Shown here: piece after piece, positions 35,729 through 43,832 of the stretch | How the letters are laid out: each line of letters begins with the position of its first letter | Position numbering within the stretch: the stretch's first letter is position 1 | NCBI GenBank assembly: GCA_965204775.1 | Contig: CBDBFH010000028.1 | Location: forward strand, 248,001 to 312,000 | Origin: CBDBFH01 sp965204775 | GTDB taxonomy: Bacteria; Pseudomonadota; Alphaproteobacteria; JAPOUT01; G958296285 | Length of the DNA stretch: 64,000 nucleotides | Direction: 5' to 3' | Program-made: the position numbers and the translations under genes | The notes under the pieces: generated by a model | What the model was told of the DNA's origin: nothing | Database searches by the model: none | The model's input: only the letters and a program-made list of their open reading frames with translations

Positions 35729-36183
35729 ACGATATGATCCAGACCCTGCGCCGCCTGATCGCGCTGGCCCATAGCTGGGCGCAGCTGATCCCGGAAAATC
35801 TGATTGCGCTGGTTATGCGCTTCGGCGTCGGGGTGATTTTTTTCCGCTCCGGCCTGCTCAAGGTGGAGGGTTTTTCCATTACCTCCAGCACCTATGCGCT
35901 CTTCGCCAATGAATATCAGGTGCCGCTCCTGCCCTCCAGACTGGCCGCGCAGCTGGCCACCACCGCCGAACTGACTTTGCCGCTTCTGCTCTTCGCCGGT
36001 CTGGCGGCGCGGCTCGGCGCGCTGGGCCTGCTCGGCATGACGCTGGTGATTCAGCTGTTCGTCTATCCGCAAGCCTGGCAGATTCATCTGGGCTGGGCGG
36101 CGATGCTGCTCTATCTGATCGGGCGCGGGGCGGGCGGCTGGTCGCTCGACCGCCTGATCCAGGCGCGCTTCGCGCAAAGCTGA
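35725..36183 (+). CDS. DoxX-family membrane protein of the bufferin operon
   Basis: 152-residue four-helix membrane protein. The DoxX signature is MRFGVGVIFFRSGLLKVEGF near residues 32-51, followed by AELTLPLLLFAGLAARLGALGL. DoxX proteins accompany many bufferin operons; their job there is unknown and is probably redox- or export-related. Overlaps bufC by 4 bp and closes the operon. Confidence 0.88.
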   Translation: MNDMIQTLRRLIALAHSWAQLIPENLIALVMRFGVGVIFFRSGLLKVEGFSITSSTYALFANEYQVPLLPSRLAAQLATTAELTLPLLLFAGLAARLGALGLLGMTLVIQLFVYPQAWQIHLGWAAMLLYLIGRGAGGWSLDRLIQARFAQS

Positions 36184-36189
36184 AAAACA

Positions 36190-36227
36190 CCCGCCCCCTT
36201 ATGCGCCGGAGCGCCTAAGGGGGCGGG
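36190..36227 (-). terminator. Rho-independent terminator, probably for hsp20 (may act both ways)
   Basis: Inverted repeat CCCGCCCCCTTA (36190-36201) and TAAGGGGGCGGG (36216-36227) with an inner GCGC pairing. On the minus strand the stem is followed within two bases by a TTTTT run (36182-36186 complement), so it best serves the leftward hsp20 transcript. It also lies 7 bp beyond the rightward DoxX stop and may block readthrough there. Confidence 0.7.
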
Positions 36228-36342
36228 AAGCGCCCGCATCTGCCGCCTGCTCTCTCTCAAAGAGACAGGTGGGTTGCCGCGGCGGGCTTTCAAGAGCGGG
36301 CCGGTCACATCCGGATCACGCTTGCGCGCGGCGGGCGGTGCG

Positions 36343-36786
36343 TCAGCTGGCGATCTTGATGCGCCTGGGCCGGCGCTCTTCCGGCACTTCGCGCTTCAAG
36401 TCGACCTGCAACAGGCCCTTGTCCAGCCGCGCCCCGGTGACCTTGATGTCCTCGCCCAGCCGGAAGCGGCGCTCAAAGCCACCGCGCACAATGCCGCGAT
36501 GGAGATAGGTCTTGGCGTCCTCCTGCGAGGAGTCACAGGCTGCGCGCAGGACCAGTTCGCCATTTTCGGTCTCGACGCTCAGCGCCTCCTCGGCGAAGCC
36601 GGGGACCGCGGCGATGATCCGGTAGCCGTCGTCGCCGACCCGCTCGATGTCGTAGCCGGAGAGCGGCGCCGCAACGCCGCCCGGATAGTCCGGCCCGGCG
36701 AAGCGCTCGAAGAAATTGTCCAGCGGCGCAAACCATTGCGCCGGCCCGGCCTCGCCTCTGAAAAAGGGGATCAAATGCGTTGCCAT
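36343..36786 (-). CDS. Hsp20-family small heat-shock protein
   Basis: 147-residue alpha-crystallin-domain chaperone that holds unfolding proteins. The domain spans ~45-135: YDIERVGDDGYRIIAAVPGF opens it, LVLRAA and TYLHRGIVRGGFERRFRLGED are the IbpA-like middle, and ARLDKGLLQVDL closes it. The IxI-like tail is RRIKIAS. The N-terminal LDNFFERF segment is also typical of IbpA. Single gene with a terminator downstream. Confidence 0.93.
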   Translation of the reverse strand: MATHLIPFFRGEAGPAQWFAPLDNFFERFAGPDYPGGVAAPLSGYDIERVGDDGYRIIAAVPGFAEEALSVETENGELVLRAACDSSQEDAKTYLHRGIVRGGFERRFRLGEDIKVTGARLDKGLLQVDLKREVPEERRPRRIKIAS

Positions 36787-36855
36787 GGGTTCCGCCTCCT
36801 GTCTTGCTGTGATGGTCCTGAGGAAGATATGGGAAGCGGCGGGGCGCGGTTCAAG

Positions 36856-38403
36856 TCAGGGGCGCTGTCCGGCGGGGCTGACATGTTCGGCGCACAGCGG
36901 CTGGGCGAGGGCGGCGAATTCGCACAGGAGCGGACGGGTCTGGCGCGGGTCGATGATCTCTTCGACCAGAAAGGCCTCGGCGGTGCGGAAGGGCGAGCGC
37001 ACCCGCTCGAAGCGCGCGGCGATTTCGCGGCGCAGGGCTTCGGGATCATCCGATTTTTCGAGGTCGGATTTGAAGGCGGCCTCGATTCCGCCCTCGACCG
37101 GCAGCGAGCCCCAGTCGCCCGACGGCCAAGCATAGCGGTAATGGACGCGGGCGGCGTTCATATGGGCGGCCCCGGCGACGCCGAAACATTTGCGCAACAA
37201 AATCGAGCACCACGGCACCCGCGCCTGATAGACCGCGGCCAGCGCGCGGGCGCCGTGGCGAATGGTCGCCGCCTCCTCCGCCGCCCGGCCAATGACGAAG
37301 CCGGGATTGTCGACCAGATGGACCACCGGCAAATGAAAGGCCTCGGCCAGATCGACGAAGCGGGTCGCCTTGAGCGAGGCCTGGGCCGTCCAGCCCCCGG
37401 CATAGTGATAGGGGTCGCCGGCCATCAGCGCCGCCGGCCAGCCGTCGAGCCGGATCAGCCCGGTGATCAGCGACCGGCCCCAGCGCGCTCCGATCTCGAA
37501 AAAACTGCCCCGGTCCACCACGCTCTCGATGATTCGCCGCATGGCATAAGGCTTGCGCCGGTCGCGGGGGATCGCCTCGATCAGCCAGTCGTCGCACCGG
37601 TCCGGGGCGTCATTGACCGGGGCGCGTTGGGCGCGCTGCGCGGTCGAGGCGGGCAGATAGGACAAAAACCTTCGCGCCGCGGCGAAGGCCTCCGCCTCGG
37701 AGGCGGCGACCAGATCGGCCACGCCGTTGCGGCCATGAATCCCGGCCCCGCCCAGGTCTTCCTTGCCGCGCTCTTCCCCCAGCCTTTTGACCACCGGCGG
37801 CCCGGCGACGAAAATCTGCGACAGGCCCTCGACCATCACCGCCAGATGAGAGGTGACAAAGCGCGCCGCCCCCAGCCCGGCGACCGGCCCCAGCGCCAGC
37901 GCGACCACCGGAACCCGCGACAGATTGGCCACCACCCACTCCCAGCCCGGATTGGCCGGGACATAGGTGCGGGCATCCATGTCGAGCGACTTGACCGAAC
38001 CGCCGCCGCCGGTGCCGTCGATCAGGCGCAGGATCGGCAGGCCATATTCGTGCGCCAGCTGCTCGGCCATCACCTGCTTTTGCCAGATCGCGGCGTCCGC
38101 CGCCCCGCCGCGCACCGTGAAATCATCCCCGCCGACCACCACCGGCCTGCCGTCAATCCGGCCCCGCCCGATCACGAAATTGGCCGGGGTGAATCCGGCC
38201 CGTTCGCCGTCCGCGCCATAAGCGGCGCGCCCGGCGACCGCCCCGATTTCATGAAACGACTCCGGATCCAAAAGCGCGGCGATTCGCTCGCGCACCGTCA
38301 GTTTGCCGCGCGCTTTTTGCCGGGCGACCTTTTCCGCGCCGCCCATCTGCCGCGCCTGCGCCTCGCGCGCGCGCAGTTCCTCGACTTCCTTTTCCCAGCT
38401 CAT
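36856..38403 (-). CDS. Acyl-CoA carboxylase carboxyltransferase subunit (PccB/MccB-like)
   Basis: 515-residue carboxyltransferase with the two crotonase-like halves of the family: MGGAEKVARQKARGKLTVRER at the N-terminus, LRLIDGTGGGGSVKS as the N-half oxyanion loop, DNPGFVIGRAAEE and KCFGVAGAAHMNA in the C-half, and EEIIDPRQTRPLLC at the end. It transfers CO2 from carboxybiotin to an acyl-CoA. No biotin carboxylase or biotin carrier gene is nearby, so the holoenzyme must use subunits encoded elsewhere. A paralogue lies 1.4 kb away beyond a divergent porin gene. Confidence 0.9.
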   Translation of the reverse strand: MSWEKEVEELRAREAQARQMGGAEKVARQKARGKLTVRERIAALLDPESFHEIGAVAGRAAYGADGERAGFTPANFVIGRGRIDGRPVVVGGDDFTVRGGAADAAIWQKQVMAEQLAHEYGLPILRLIDGTGGGGSVKSLDMDARTYVPANPGWEWVVANLSRVPVVALALGPVAGLGAARFVTSHLAVMVEGLSQIFVAGPPVVKRLGEERGKEDLGGAGIHGRNGVADLVAASEAEAFAAARRFLSYLPASTAQRAQRAPVNDAPDRCDDWLIEAIPRDRRKPYAMRRIIESVVDRGSFFEIGARWGRSLITGLIRLDGWPAALMAGDPYHYAGGWTAQASLKATRFVDLAEAFHLPVVHLVDNPGFVIGRAAEEAATIRHGARALAAVYQARVPWCSILLRKCFGVAGAAHMNAARVHYRYAWPSGDWGSLPVEGGIEAAFKSDLEKSDDPEALRREIAARFERVRSPFRTAEAFLVEEIIDPRQTRPLLCEFAALAQPLCAEHVSPAGQRP

Positions 38404-38517
38404 CGCCCCCGCGCGCCCTGCCTGTCATATTGCCGACACATTTTCCCCCTATTGCTCCACCAAATCAAACCGGTTCCCATTCGGAGCCGCCGCGAATTTC
38501 CGGGGAGGAAAACCTTC

Positions 38518-39810
38518 ATGCCCGCTCACGCCAGTCATCACCGGGCCGCCGCCCTGGCCTGCGCCGCCCTGCTCGCCGCCGCGGGCGCCACCGCCCCGCG
38601 CAGCGCACAGGCCGAAGACTCGGTTGCAATCTCCGGTGGCAAGATCAAATTCGCCAGCGAAGACGGCGCATTCAAAATGGCGGTCGGCGGGCGCATCATG
38701 GCCGACTACGCCTTCTATGACGACGACGCAAGCGATCTGGGCAACGGCGCCGAACTGCGCCGTGCCCGGCTCGCCGTCTCCGGAACCATCTATAAGAACT
38801 GGAAGTTCAAGGGGCAATACGACTTCGCCTCCGGCGACCAGCTCAGAACGGTCTCGATCGCCTATACCGGCTTCAAGCCCGTGACCATCACTGTCGGGCA
38901 GTTCCACGCCCCCTTCAGTCTGGAAGAACTGACCAGTTCCAAATACATCACCTTCATGGAGCGGGCGCTGCCCAATGTCTTCGCCCCCTCGCGGCAGATC
39001 GGGGCGATGATCTCGTCTTCCGGCGACAACTGGACCGGCGCGTTCGGCCTGTTCGACGCCGGGGACGGCGCCTTGGACATAACCACGCGCGGAACCTTCG
39101 CCCCCATCGCCGGCGGGGCGCGCCATATTCATCTGGGGGGCGCGGTGTCCTGGCGGCAATTCTCCGGCGCCGATGCCTTGATCCGGATTCGCCAGCGCCC
39201 GGAATCGCATGTGACCAGTGTGCGCCTCGTCGACACCGGATCGATTGCGGGCTTCTCCAGAGGCGCGGTGGCCGCGAGCGACAACCTGAACACGATGCTG
39301 CCCGCCATATCGGCCTCGCTCGACTGGATGCTTTTGTGGGGACTGGAAGCGGCGGCGGGCTTTGGCCCCTTCTCGGTGCAGGGGGAATTCATCCAGGCCT
39401 CGCTGAGCCGGGACTCCTACACCGACGATAGGGGAACCGCCGCCCCCGGCGACGATGTCTCCGGCGGCGGAGATTTCGACGCGACCGGCTTCTACATTCA
39501 GGCAAGTGTCTTCCTCACCCCCGGCGACCGGCGCAATTACGCGGCAAACACGGGCGCGTTCGGACAGGTTAAGCCCAAAAACGCAGACTATGGCGCGCTG
39601 GAAGCCGCGATTCGCTACAGCTATCTCGACGTGTCCGATGGGAATGTTGACGGCGGCGAGCAGAGCAATCTGACCATCGGCCTCAACTGGCATCCCAATC
39701 CGACCATGCGCTTCATGGCCAATTATGTTCAGGTGCTTGAGGTTGACGGCGGCCCCAATGACAGCGACGAGCCCGCCGCCTTCCAGCTGCGCGCCCAGAT
39801 CGAATTCTAG
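38518..39810 (+). CDS. Porin of the OprO/OprP (phosphate-selective) family
   Basis: 430-residue outer-membrane barrel. Residues 1-34 are a signal peptide ending SAQA. The mature part follows the OprO/P pattern: FKMAVGGRIMADYAFYDDD, ELRRARLAVSGTIYKNWKFK, TVGQFHAPFSLEELTSSKYITFMERAL, and a terminal AFQLRAQIEF ending in aromatic Phe for BAM recognition. GGGGAGGAA precedes the ATG at 38518 by eight bases. A much longer open frame to the left is antisense to hsp20 and the carboxyltransferase and is spurious. Substrate (phosphate, polyphosphate or another anion) is not settled. Confidence 0.9.
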   Translation: MPAHASHHRAAALACAALLAAAGATAPRSAQAEDSVAISGGKIKFASEDGAFKMAVGGRIMADYAFYDDDASDLGNGAELRRARLAVSGTIYKNWKFKGQYDFASGDQLRTVSIAYTGFKPVTITVGQFHAPFSLEELTSSKYITFMERALPNVFAPSRQIGAMISSSGDNWTGAFGLFDAGDGALDITTRGTFAPIAGGARHIHLGGAVSWRQFSGADALIRIRQRPESHVTSVRLVDTGSIAGFSRGAVAASDNLNTMLPAISASLDWMLLWGLEAAAGFGPFSVQGEFIQASLSRDSYTDDRGTAAPGDDVSGGGDFDATGFYIQASVFLTPGDRRNYAANTGAFGQVKPKNADYGALEAAIRYSYLDVSDGNVDGGEQSNLTIGLNWHPNPTMRFMANYVQVLEVDGGPNDSDEPAAFQLRAQIEF

Positions 39811-39822
39811 ATGCGAGACCCC

Positions 39823-39855
39823 CAGGCCCTCGCGCCCGCGCGGGCTCAGGGCCTG
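39823..39855. terminator. GC-rich inverted repeat between convergent porin and carboxyltransferase genes
   Basis: CAGGCCCT (39823-39830) pairs with AGGGCCTG (39848-39855) around an inner palindrome GCCCGCGCGGGC (39834-39845). It lies between convergent stops and includes the stop of the leftward gene. No T-run follows, so it may be a weak bidirectional terminator or only mRNA-end structure. Confidence 0.4.
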
Positions 39856-41426
39856 ACGCCGTGGGCGAAGGGCCGGGCGGGTTCGCTGCGATAGGCGGCC
39901 AGCGCCTGCGCCAGCCAGCGGCACAGACGGGGGCGGGTTTGTCTGGGATCGATCAGTTCGTGGACCGAAAACCCTTCGGCGCGGGGGAAGGGCGATTGGG
40001 CGGCGGCGAATTGCTCTTCCAGCCGGCGGCGCATGGCCTCCGGGTCCTGCGCCGCCTCGATCTGGCGGCGGAAGGCGACGGCGACGCCGCCTTCAATCGG
40101 CACCGCCCCGGACTCCGCCGAGGGCCAGGAGAGGACAAACGCGCCGGGCGCAAAATGAACCGCCCCGGCCACCCCGAAAACCTTGCGCACGATCACCGAG
40201 GCCCAAGGGGTGCGGCATTGCATGACCGCGCTCATCGCCGCCATGCCTTCGCGGATCGCGCCCTGCGCCTCGGCCTGCGGCCCGATCATGAAGCCCGGCT
40301 CGTCGACCAAACTCAAAACCGGCAGATGAAAGGCGCTGCATGTGTCGATGAAGCGGCGCAATTTGCGGGCGGCGGGCGCGGTCATCGCTCCGGCATTGTG
40401 GCGGCAGTCATTGGCGATCACCCCGACCGCTTCGCCGTCCAGCCGGGCCAGGCCGGTGATCAGGCCGGGGCCGAAGGCGCGGGTCATCTCGAAGAAACTT
40501 TCCCGGTCGAAAATCGCAGCGATGATGCGCCGCATGTCATAGGCCCGCCGCCGGGCGCGGGGCACCGCCCGAATCAGCCATTCCTCGCAGCGGTCCGGGT
40601 CGTCGCCGCTTGCGCGCCGCGGCGGATGCTCCCAGGCATTGCCGGGAAGATAAGATAGAAACGTTCTGATCTGCGCCAGCGCTTCGTTTTCGTCCGCGGC
40701 CCCGTTGTCGGCGACGCCGCTTTTGAGATGAATCTCCGGGCCGCCCAGCTCCTCCTTGGTCTGGCGGATATGCAGCGCCCGCTCGACGATTCGCGGCCCG
40801 GCGATCAAAACCTGCGCCCCGCGCGCCATCACCACAAAATGCGAGGAGACCAGACGCGCCGCCGGCAGACCGGCCACCGCCCCCAGCGCCGCCGAGGCCA
40901 CCGGAATCTCGCTTAAGCTGCGCGCCACCGGCGCAAAGCGCGCCGGGGCAAAGACCGCCTCGCCCAGGGGCCGGGCGCGATTCCGGCTACCGCCGCTCCC
41001 GGCGACCGAGCCGCCGCCGCCCTCATGCAGGCGGATCAGCGGCAGGCGGTATTGCAAGGCCAGCGTCTCGGCATAGACGCTCTTGCGCAGACCCGCCGGG
41101 TTGGGCGAGCCGCCCTTGAGGGTGAAATCCTCGCCCCCGGCGACCACCCGGCGGCCCCCGATCCGGCCAAAGCCCAAAACGAAATTGGCCGGCTGAAAGC
41201 CGGTCAGCCGCCCGGCCTCGTCATAAACCGGGACGCCCGCGCCTTCGCCCAGTTCTTCAAAAGACTCCGGGTCCAGCAATGTATCGAGGCGCTCGCGGAC
41301 CGAAAGCCGCCCCTTCTCATGCTGGCGGGCCAGCGCCTGCGCCCCGCCCATCTCTTTGGCCCAGGCCCGGCGGCGGGCAATCTCCGCCGCCTCCGCGCCC
41401 CAATCATCTTCCGGTTCGCCGCCCAT
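39846..41426 (-). CDS. Second acyl-CoA carboxylase carboxyltransferase subunit
   Basis: 526-residue paralogue of the carboxyltransferase encoded at 36856-38403. Shared landmarks are MGGAQALARQHEKGRLSVRER, the oxyanion loop LHEGGGGSVAGSGG, DEPGFMIGPQAEAQ, KVFGVAGAVHFAPG and HELIDPRQTRPRLC. The loop after GGGGSV is longer and Gly/Arg-rich compared with the first copy, so acyl-CoA choice may differ. Starts immediately after the hisN stop without spacing and is cotranscribed with hisN and the FMN protein. No biotin-carrying partner in the window. Confidence 0.9.
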   Translation of the reverse strand: MGGEPEDDWGAEAAEIARRRAWAKEMGGAQALARQHEKGRLSVRERLDTLLDPESFEELGEGAGVPVYDEAGRLTGFQPANFVLGFGRIGGRRVVAGGEDFTLKGGSPNPAGLRKSVYAETLALQYRLPLIRLHEGGGGSVAGSGGSRNRARPLGEAVFAPARFAPVARSLSEIPVASAALGAVAGLPAARLVSSHFVVMARGAQVLIAGPRIVERALHIRQTKEELGGPEIHLKSGVADNGAADENEALAQIRTFLSYLPGNAWEHPPRRASGDDPDRCEEWLIRAVPRARRRAYDMRRIIAAIFDRESFFEMTRAFGPGLITGLARLDGEAVGVIANDCRHNAGAMTAPAARKLRRFIDTCSAFHLPVLSLVDEPGFMIGPQAEAQGAIREGMAAMSAVMQCRTPWASVIVRKVFGVAGAVHFAPGAFVLSWPSAESGAVPIEGGVAVAFRRQIEAAQDPEAMRRRLEEQFAAAQSPFPRAEGFSVHELIDPRQTRPRLCRWLAQALAAYRSEPARPFAHGVRP

Positions 41427-42227
41427 TCACGCCTTCTCCAGAATTTCCAGAGCCTGCTCATGCAGCGCCGGATCGCCCGCCGCCGCCACCTGCCCGCCAT
41501 TTTGCGGATCGCCGCCCCGCCAGTCGGTTATCACGCCGCCCGCCGCGCGCACCACCGGGATCAGCGCCTGCACATCAAAGCGCGTCAAACTGCTCTCGAC
41601 CACCAGATCCATCTGGCCCAGCGCAATCAGTCCATAAAAATAGGCGTTGCCGCCATAAAGGGTCAGACGGGCGCGGGCGCTGATCTCGCGAAACGCCTCT
41701 GTCTCGCCCGCGCTGCGAAACAGGTCCGGGGTCGTCGCCCCCAAAAAGGCCTCCTCCAGCCTCGCGCATTTACGCGCCGCCAGGGCGCGCCGCTGCCGGG
41801 CGCGCCGCCACCAGCCCTGCCCGTCCTGCGCGGCGAAGCGCTCGCCGGTCGCCGGATGGTCGATCAGCCCGGCGCGCGGCTCCCCTTGCGCATTGAGGCC
41901 GATCAGGGTCGACCAGAACAGCGAGCCGGCAATGTAATTGCGCGTCCCGTCAATCGGGTCGAGAACCCAGCCCGGCGCGCCGGGTTGGGCCGGGCGGGGC
42001 GGCATCTCCTCGCCCTCGATTCCGTGGGCGGGATAGCGCTCCTCAATCAGTCGGCGCATGGCCCGCTCGGCCTGAATATCGGCGGGGGCGAGAGGATCGA
42101 AGCCGCCTTCGGCCTCCTGCTTGTTCCGGATCCGGCCCCCGGCGCGGAAATGGCGCAAGGTGACCCGGGCGGCGGCATCGGCCAGTTCGCCGGCAAAATC
42201 GAGATAGCCGGACAACCCGCCGGTCAC
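41427..42227 (-). CDS. hisN: Inositol-monophosphatase family phosphatase, probable histidinol-phosphatase
   Basis: 266-residue metal-dependent phosphatase. IEGEEMP and the signature DPIDGTRNYIAG supply the metal ligands; FDVQALIPVVRAAGGVITDW is the C-terminal metal motif, with Phe where most members have Trp. GLIDHPATGERFAAQ and YGGNAYFYGLIALG match the HisN branch that completes histidine synthesis in alphaproteobacteria, though inositol-1-phosphate or related substrates are possible. ATG overlaps the upstream FMN-protein stop by 4 bp; the carboxyltransferase follows directly. Confidence 0.83.
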   Translation of the reverse strand: MTGGLSGYLDFAGELADAAARVTLRHFRAGGRIRNKQEAEGGFDPLAPADIQAERAMRRLIEERYPAHGIEGEEMPPRPAQPGAPGWVLDPIDGTRNYIAGSLFWSTLIGLNAQGEPRAGLIDHPATGERFAAQDGQGWWRRARQRRALAARKCARLEEAFLGATTPDLFRSAGETEAFREISARARLTLYGGNAYFYGLIALGQMDLVVESSLTRFDVQALIPVVRAAGGVITDWRGGDPQNGGQVAAAGDPALHEQALEILEKA

Positions 42228-43738
42228 CCCGCCGCCGCGCGCGCGCCGCCCGGGCCATAGAGATCAGCCAGCGAGCGCGACAGGCCGTCGGCACAGACAA
42301 CCCGCGCATGATGCCGGGCCAGAAGACGCGGCTCGCGCACCCCGCACGCATGGGCAATGATCCCGACCTCGCGGCCCACCATATGCGCATAATTGGCAAC
42401 CCGCTGCGCCTTGTCGGTCGGGTCCAGGCCGCGCTGAAGTTTCGCGTTGTGCGTCGTGATCCCGGTCGGACAGGTGTTGCGGTTGCACTGCAGCGCCTGA
42501 ATGCAGCCCAGCGCAAACATGAACCCGCGCGCCGAGACAACGCAGTCCGCGCCGGCGCATAAAGCCCAGGCCACATCCCCCGGCGTGATCAGTTTGCCGC
42601 TGGCGATCAGATGAATCCGTTTGCGCAAGCCCGCCTTCTCCAGAATATCGGCCAGCTGGGGCAGACTCTCGCGCAGCGGCAGACCCATGTAGTCGATCAG
42701 GGGCATCGGCGCCGCGCCCGTGCCGCCGTCGGCGCTGTCCAGGGTGATGAAGTCGGGAGCAGACTCCGCGCCGCGCGCCTTGATCTCTTCGACCAGTCCG
42801 TCCAGCCAGCCATAGGCGCCCAGAACCATCTTGAAGCCGGTCGGCTTGCCGGTCGCGCTGCGCACGTGCTCGACCATGTCCAGAATCTGACCCGGACTGT
42901 CGATCTCCGGGTGGCGGTTGGGGCTGATCGAGTCACGGCCAGGCTCGATCCCCCGAATCCGCGCAATCTCCTGGGTCACTTTGCCTCCGGGCAAAATCCC
43001 TCCCTTGCCCGGCTTGGCCCCCTGGCTCAATTTGATCTCGATCATCCGCACCTGCTCCCGGCCGGCGACCTCCCGCAGACGCGACTCGCATAAGTTCCCC
43101 GTCTTGTCGCGCACGCCGTACTTTGCCGTGCCGATCTGAAAGACAATGTCGCCGCCGCCTTCCAGATGCCACTCGGACAGGCCGCCCTCGCCGGTGTTCA
43201 TCCAGATCCCGGCGGCCTGCGCCCCGTGCGACAGGGCCCGAACCGCCGGCTTCGAAATCGCCCCGTAACTCATGCCCGAAACATTGAAAAAAGACGTCGT
43301 CCGGTAGGGAGTCCGGCACCCCGGCCCAAAGACCAGGCCGCTGACCTCCGCGGCCTCATCGTCCAGAGTCGGAAAGGGGCAGTTGACAAAAAAGACCGAC
43401 CCCACCGGACGCAGATCGCGGGTCGAGCCAAAAGCCGTCGTCGTATCGACCCCCTTCGCCGCCCGATAGACCCAGCTGCGCTGCGCCCGGTTGAAGGGCA
43501 GCTCCTCCCGGTCCATGGCAAAGAAATATTGCCGGAAATACTCGCCCAGGTTTTCAAACAGATAGCGGAAGCGTCCGATCACCGGAAAATTGCGCCGCAC
43601 CGCATGTTTCGTCTGCGTGCGGTCAATTACGTAAATCACCGCGATCGCCGCAAGCGCGACGCCAACCGCAAAAATCAGCAGAAGAGAGAAAAACTCAAGA
43701 ACCTGAAACAGCCAGCTGTCGGTAAAGTCATCGATCAT
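42224..43738 (-). CDS. Membrane-anchored FMN-binding glutamate synthase-like protein
   Basis: 504-residue protein equal to the FMN/iron-sulphur synthase domain of GltB without glutaminase or C-terminal domains. An N-terminal membrane helix (residues ~12-38) precedes it. FMN motifs include SYGAISKPAVRALSHGA, NTGEGGLSEWHLEGGGD, SQGAKPGKGGILPGGKV and DSADGGTGAAPMPL. The cluster motif CIQALQCNRNTCPTG binds a 3Fe-4S centre. Such proteins are widespread oxidoreductases of unclear substrate, perhaps membrane-linked. The ATG at 43738 is preceded by a three-unit 19-bp repeat whose units each carry a poly-G ribosome site and an ATG. Confidence 0.87.
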   Translation of the reverse strand: MIDDFTDSWLFQVLEFFSLLLIFAVGVALAAIAVIYVIDRTQTKHAVRRNFPVIGRFRYLFENLGEYFRQYFFAMDREELPFNRAQRSWVYRAAKGVDTTTAFGSTRDLRPVGSVFFVNCPFPTLDDEAAEVSGLVFGPGCRTPYRTTSFFNVSGMSYGAISKPAVRALSHGAQAAGIWMNTGEGGLSEWHLEGGGDIVFQIGTAKYGVRDKTGNLCESRLREVAGREQVRMIEIKLSQGAKPGKGGILPGGKVTQEIARIRGIEPGRDSISPNRHPEIDSPGQILDMVEHVRSATGKPTGFKMVLGAYGWLDGLVEEIKARGAESAPDFITLDSADGGTGAAPMPLIDYMGLPLRESLPQLADILEKAGLRKRIHLIASGKLITPGDVAWALCAGADCVVSARGFMFALGCIQALQCNRNTCPTGITTHNAKLQRGLDPTDKAQRVANYAHMVGREVGIIAHACGVREPRLLARHHARVVCADGLSRSLADLYGPGGARAAAG

Positions 43739-43779
43739 TCTTGCTTGCCCCCCTTTGCATTGCTTGCCCCCCCTTCCAT
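43735..43779 (-). CDS. Possible 14-codon upstream ORF (leader peptide) of the FMN protein gene
   Basis: ATG at 43779, preceded by AAAGGGGGG at normal spacing, opens a frame encoding MEGGASNAKGGKQE that stops at TGA 43737-43735. That TGA overlaps the ATG of the FMN glutamate-synthase-like gene (ATGA), so ribosomes could reinitiate. Seen directly in sequence; translation is not shown and the frame is built of repeat units, so it may be chance. Confidence 0.3.
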   Translation of the reverse strand: MEGGASNAKGGKQE

Positions 43780-43797
43780 TGGTTTCCCCCCTTTCCA
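43741..43797 (-). repeat. Three 19-bp tandem repeats forming a leader with stacked ribosome sites
   Basis: Units at 43741-43759, 43760-43778 and 43779-43797 on the plus strand: ttgcttgcccccctttgca, then ttgcttgcccccccttcca, then ttggtttcccccctttcca. The C runs are 6, 7 and 6 long. On the coding (minus) strand each unit is a G6-7 Shine-Dalgarno-like tract, and an ATG follows at 43779 and at 43760 as well as at the gene start 43738. Because 19 is not a multiple of 3, the three ATGs are in three frames. The repeat ends 2 bp before the gene. Confidence 0.75.
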
Positions 43798-43832
43798 GAA
43801 GCGCCCGGCCCTTCTCGCGCCCCCACTATAGA

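Noticed and set aside
36274..38517. Long leftward extension of the porin reading frame
   Set aside because: It runs antisense to hsp20 and the carboxyltransferase; the signal peptide and ribosome site place the porin start at 38518.
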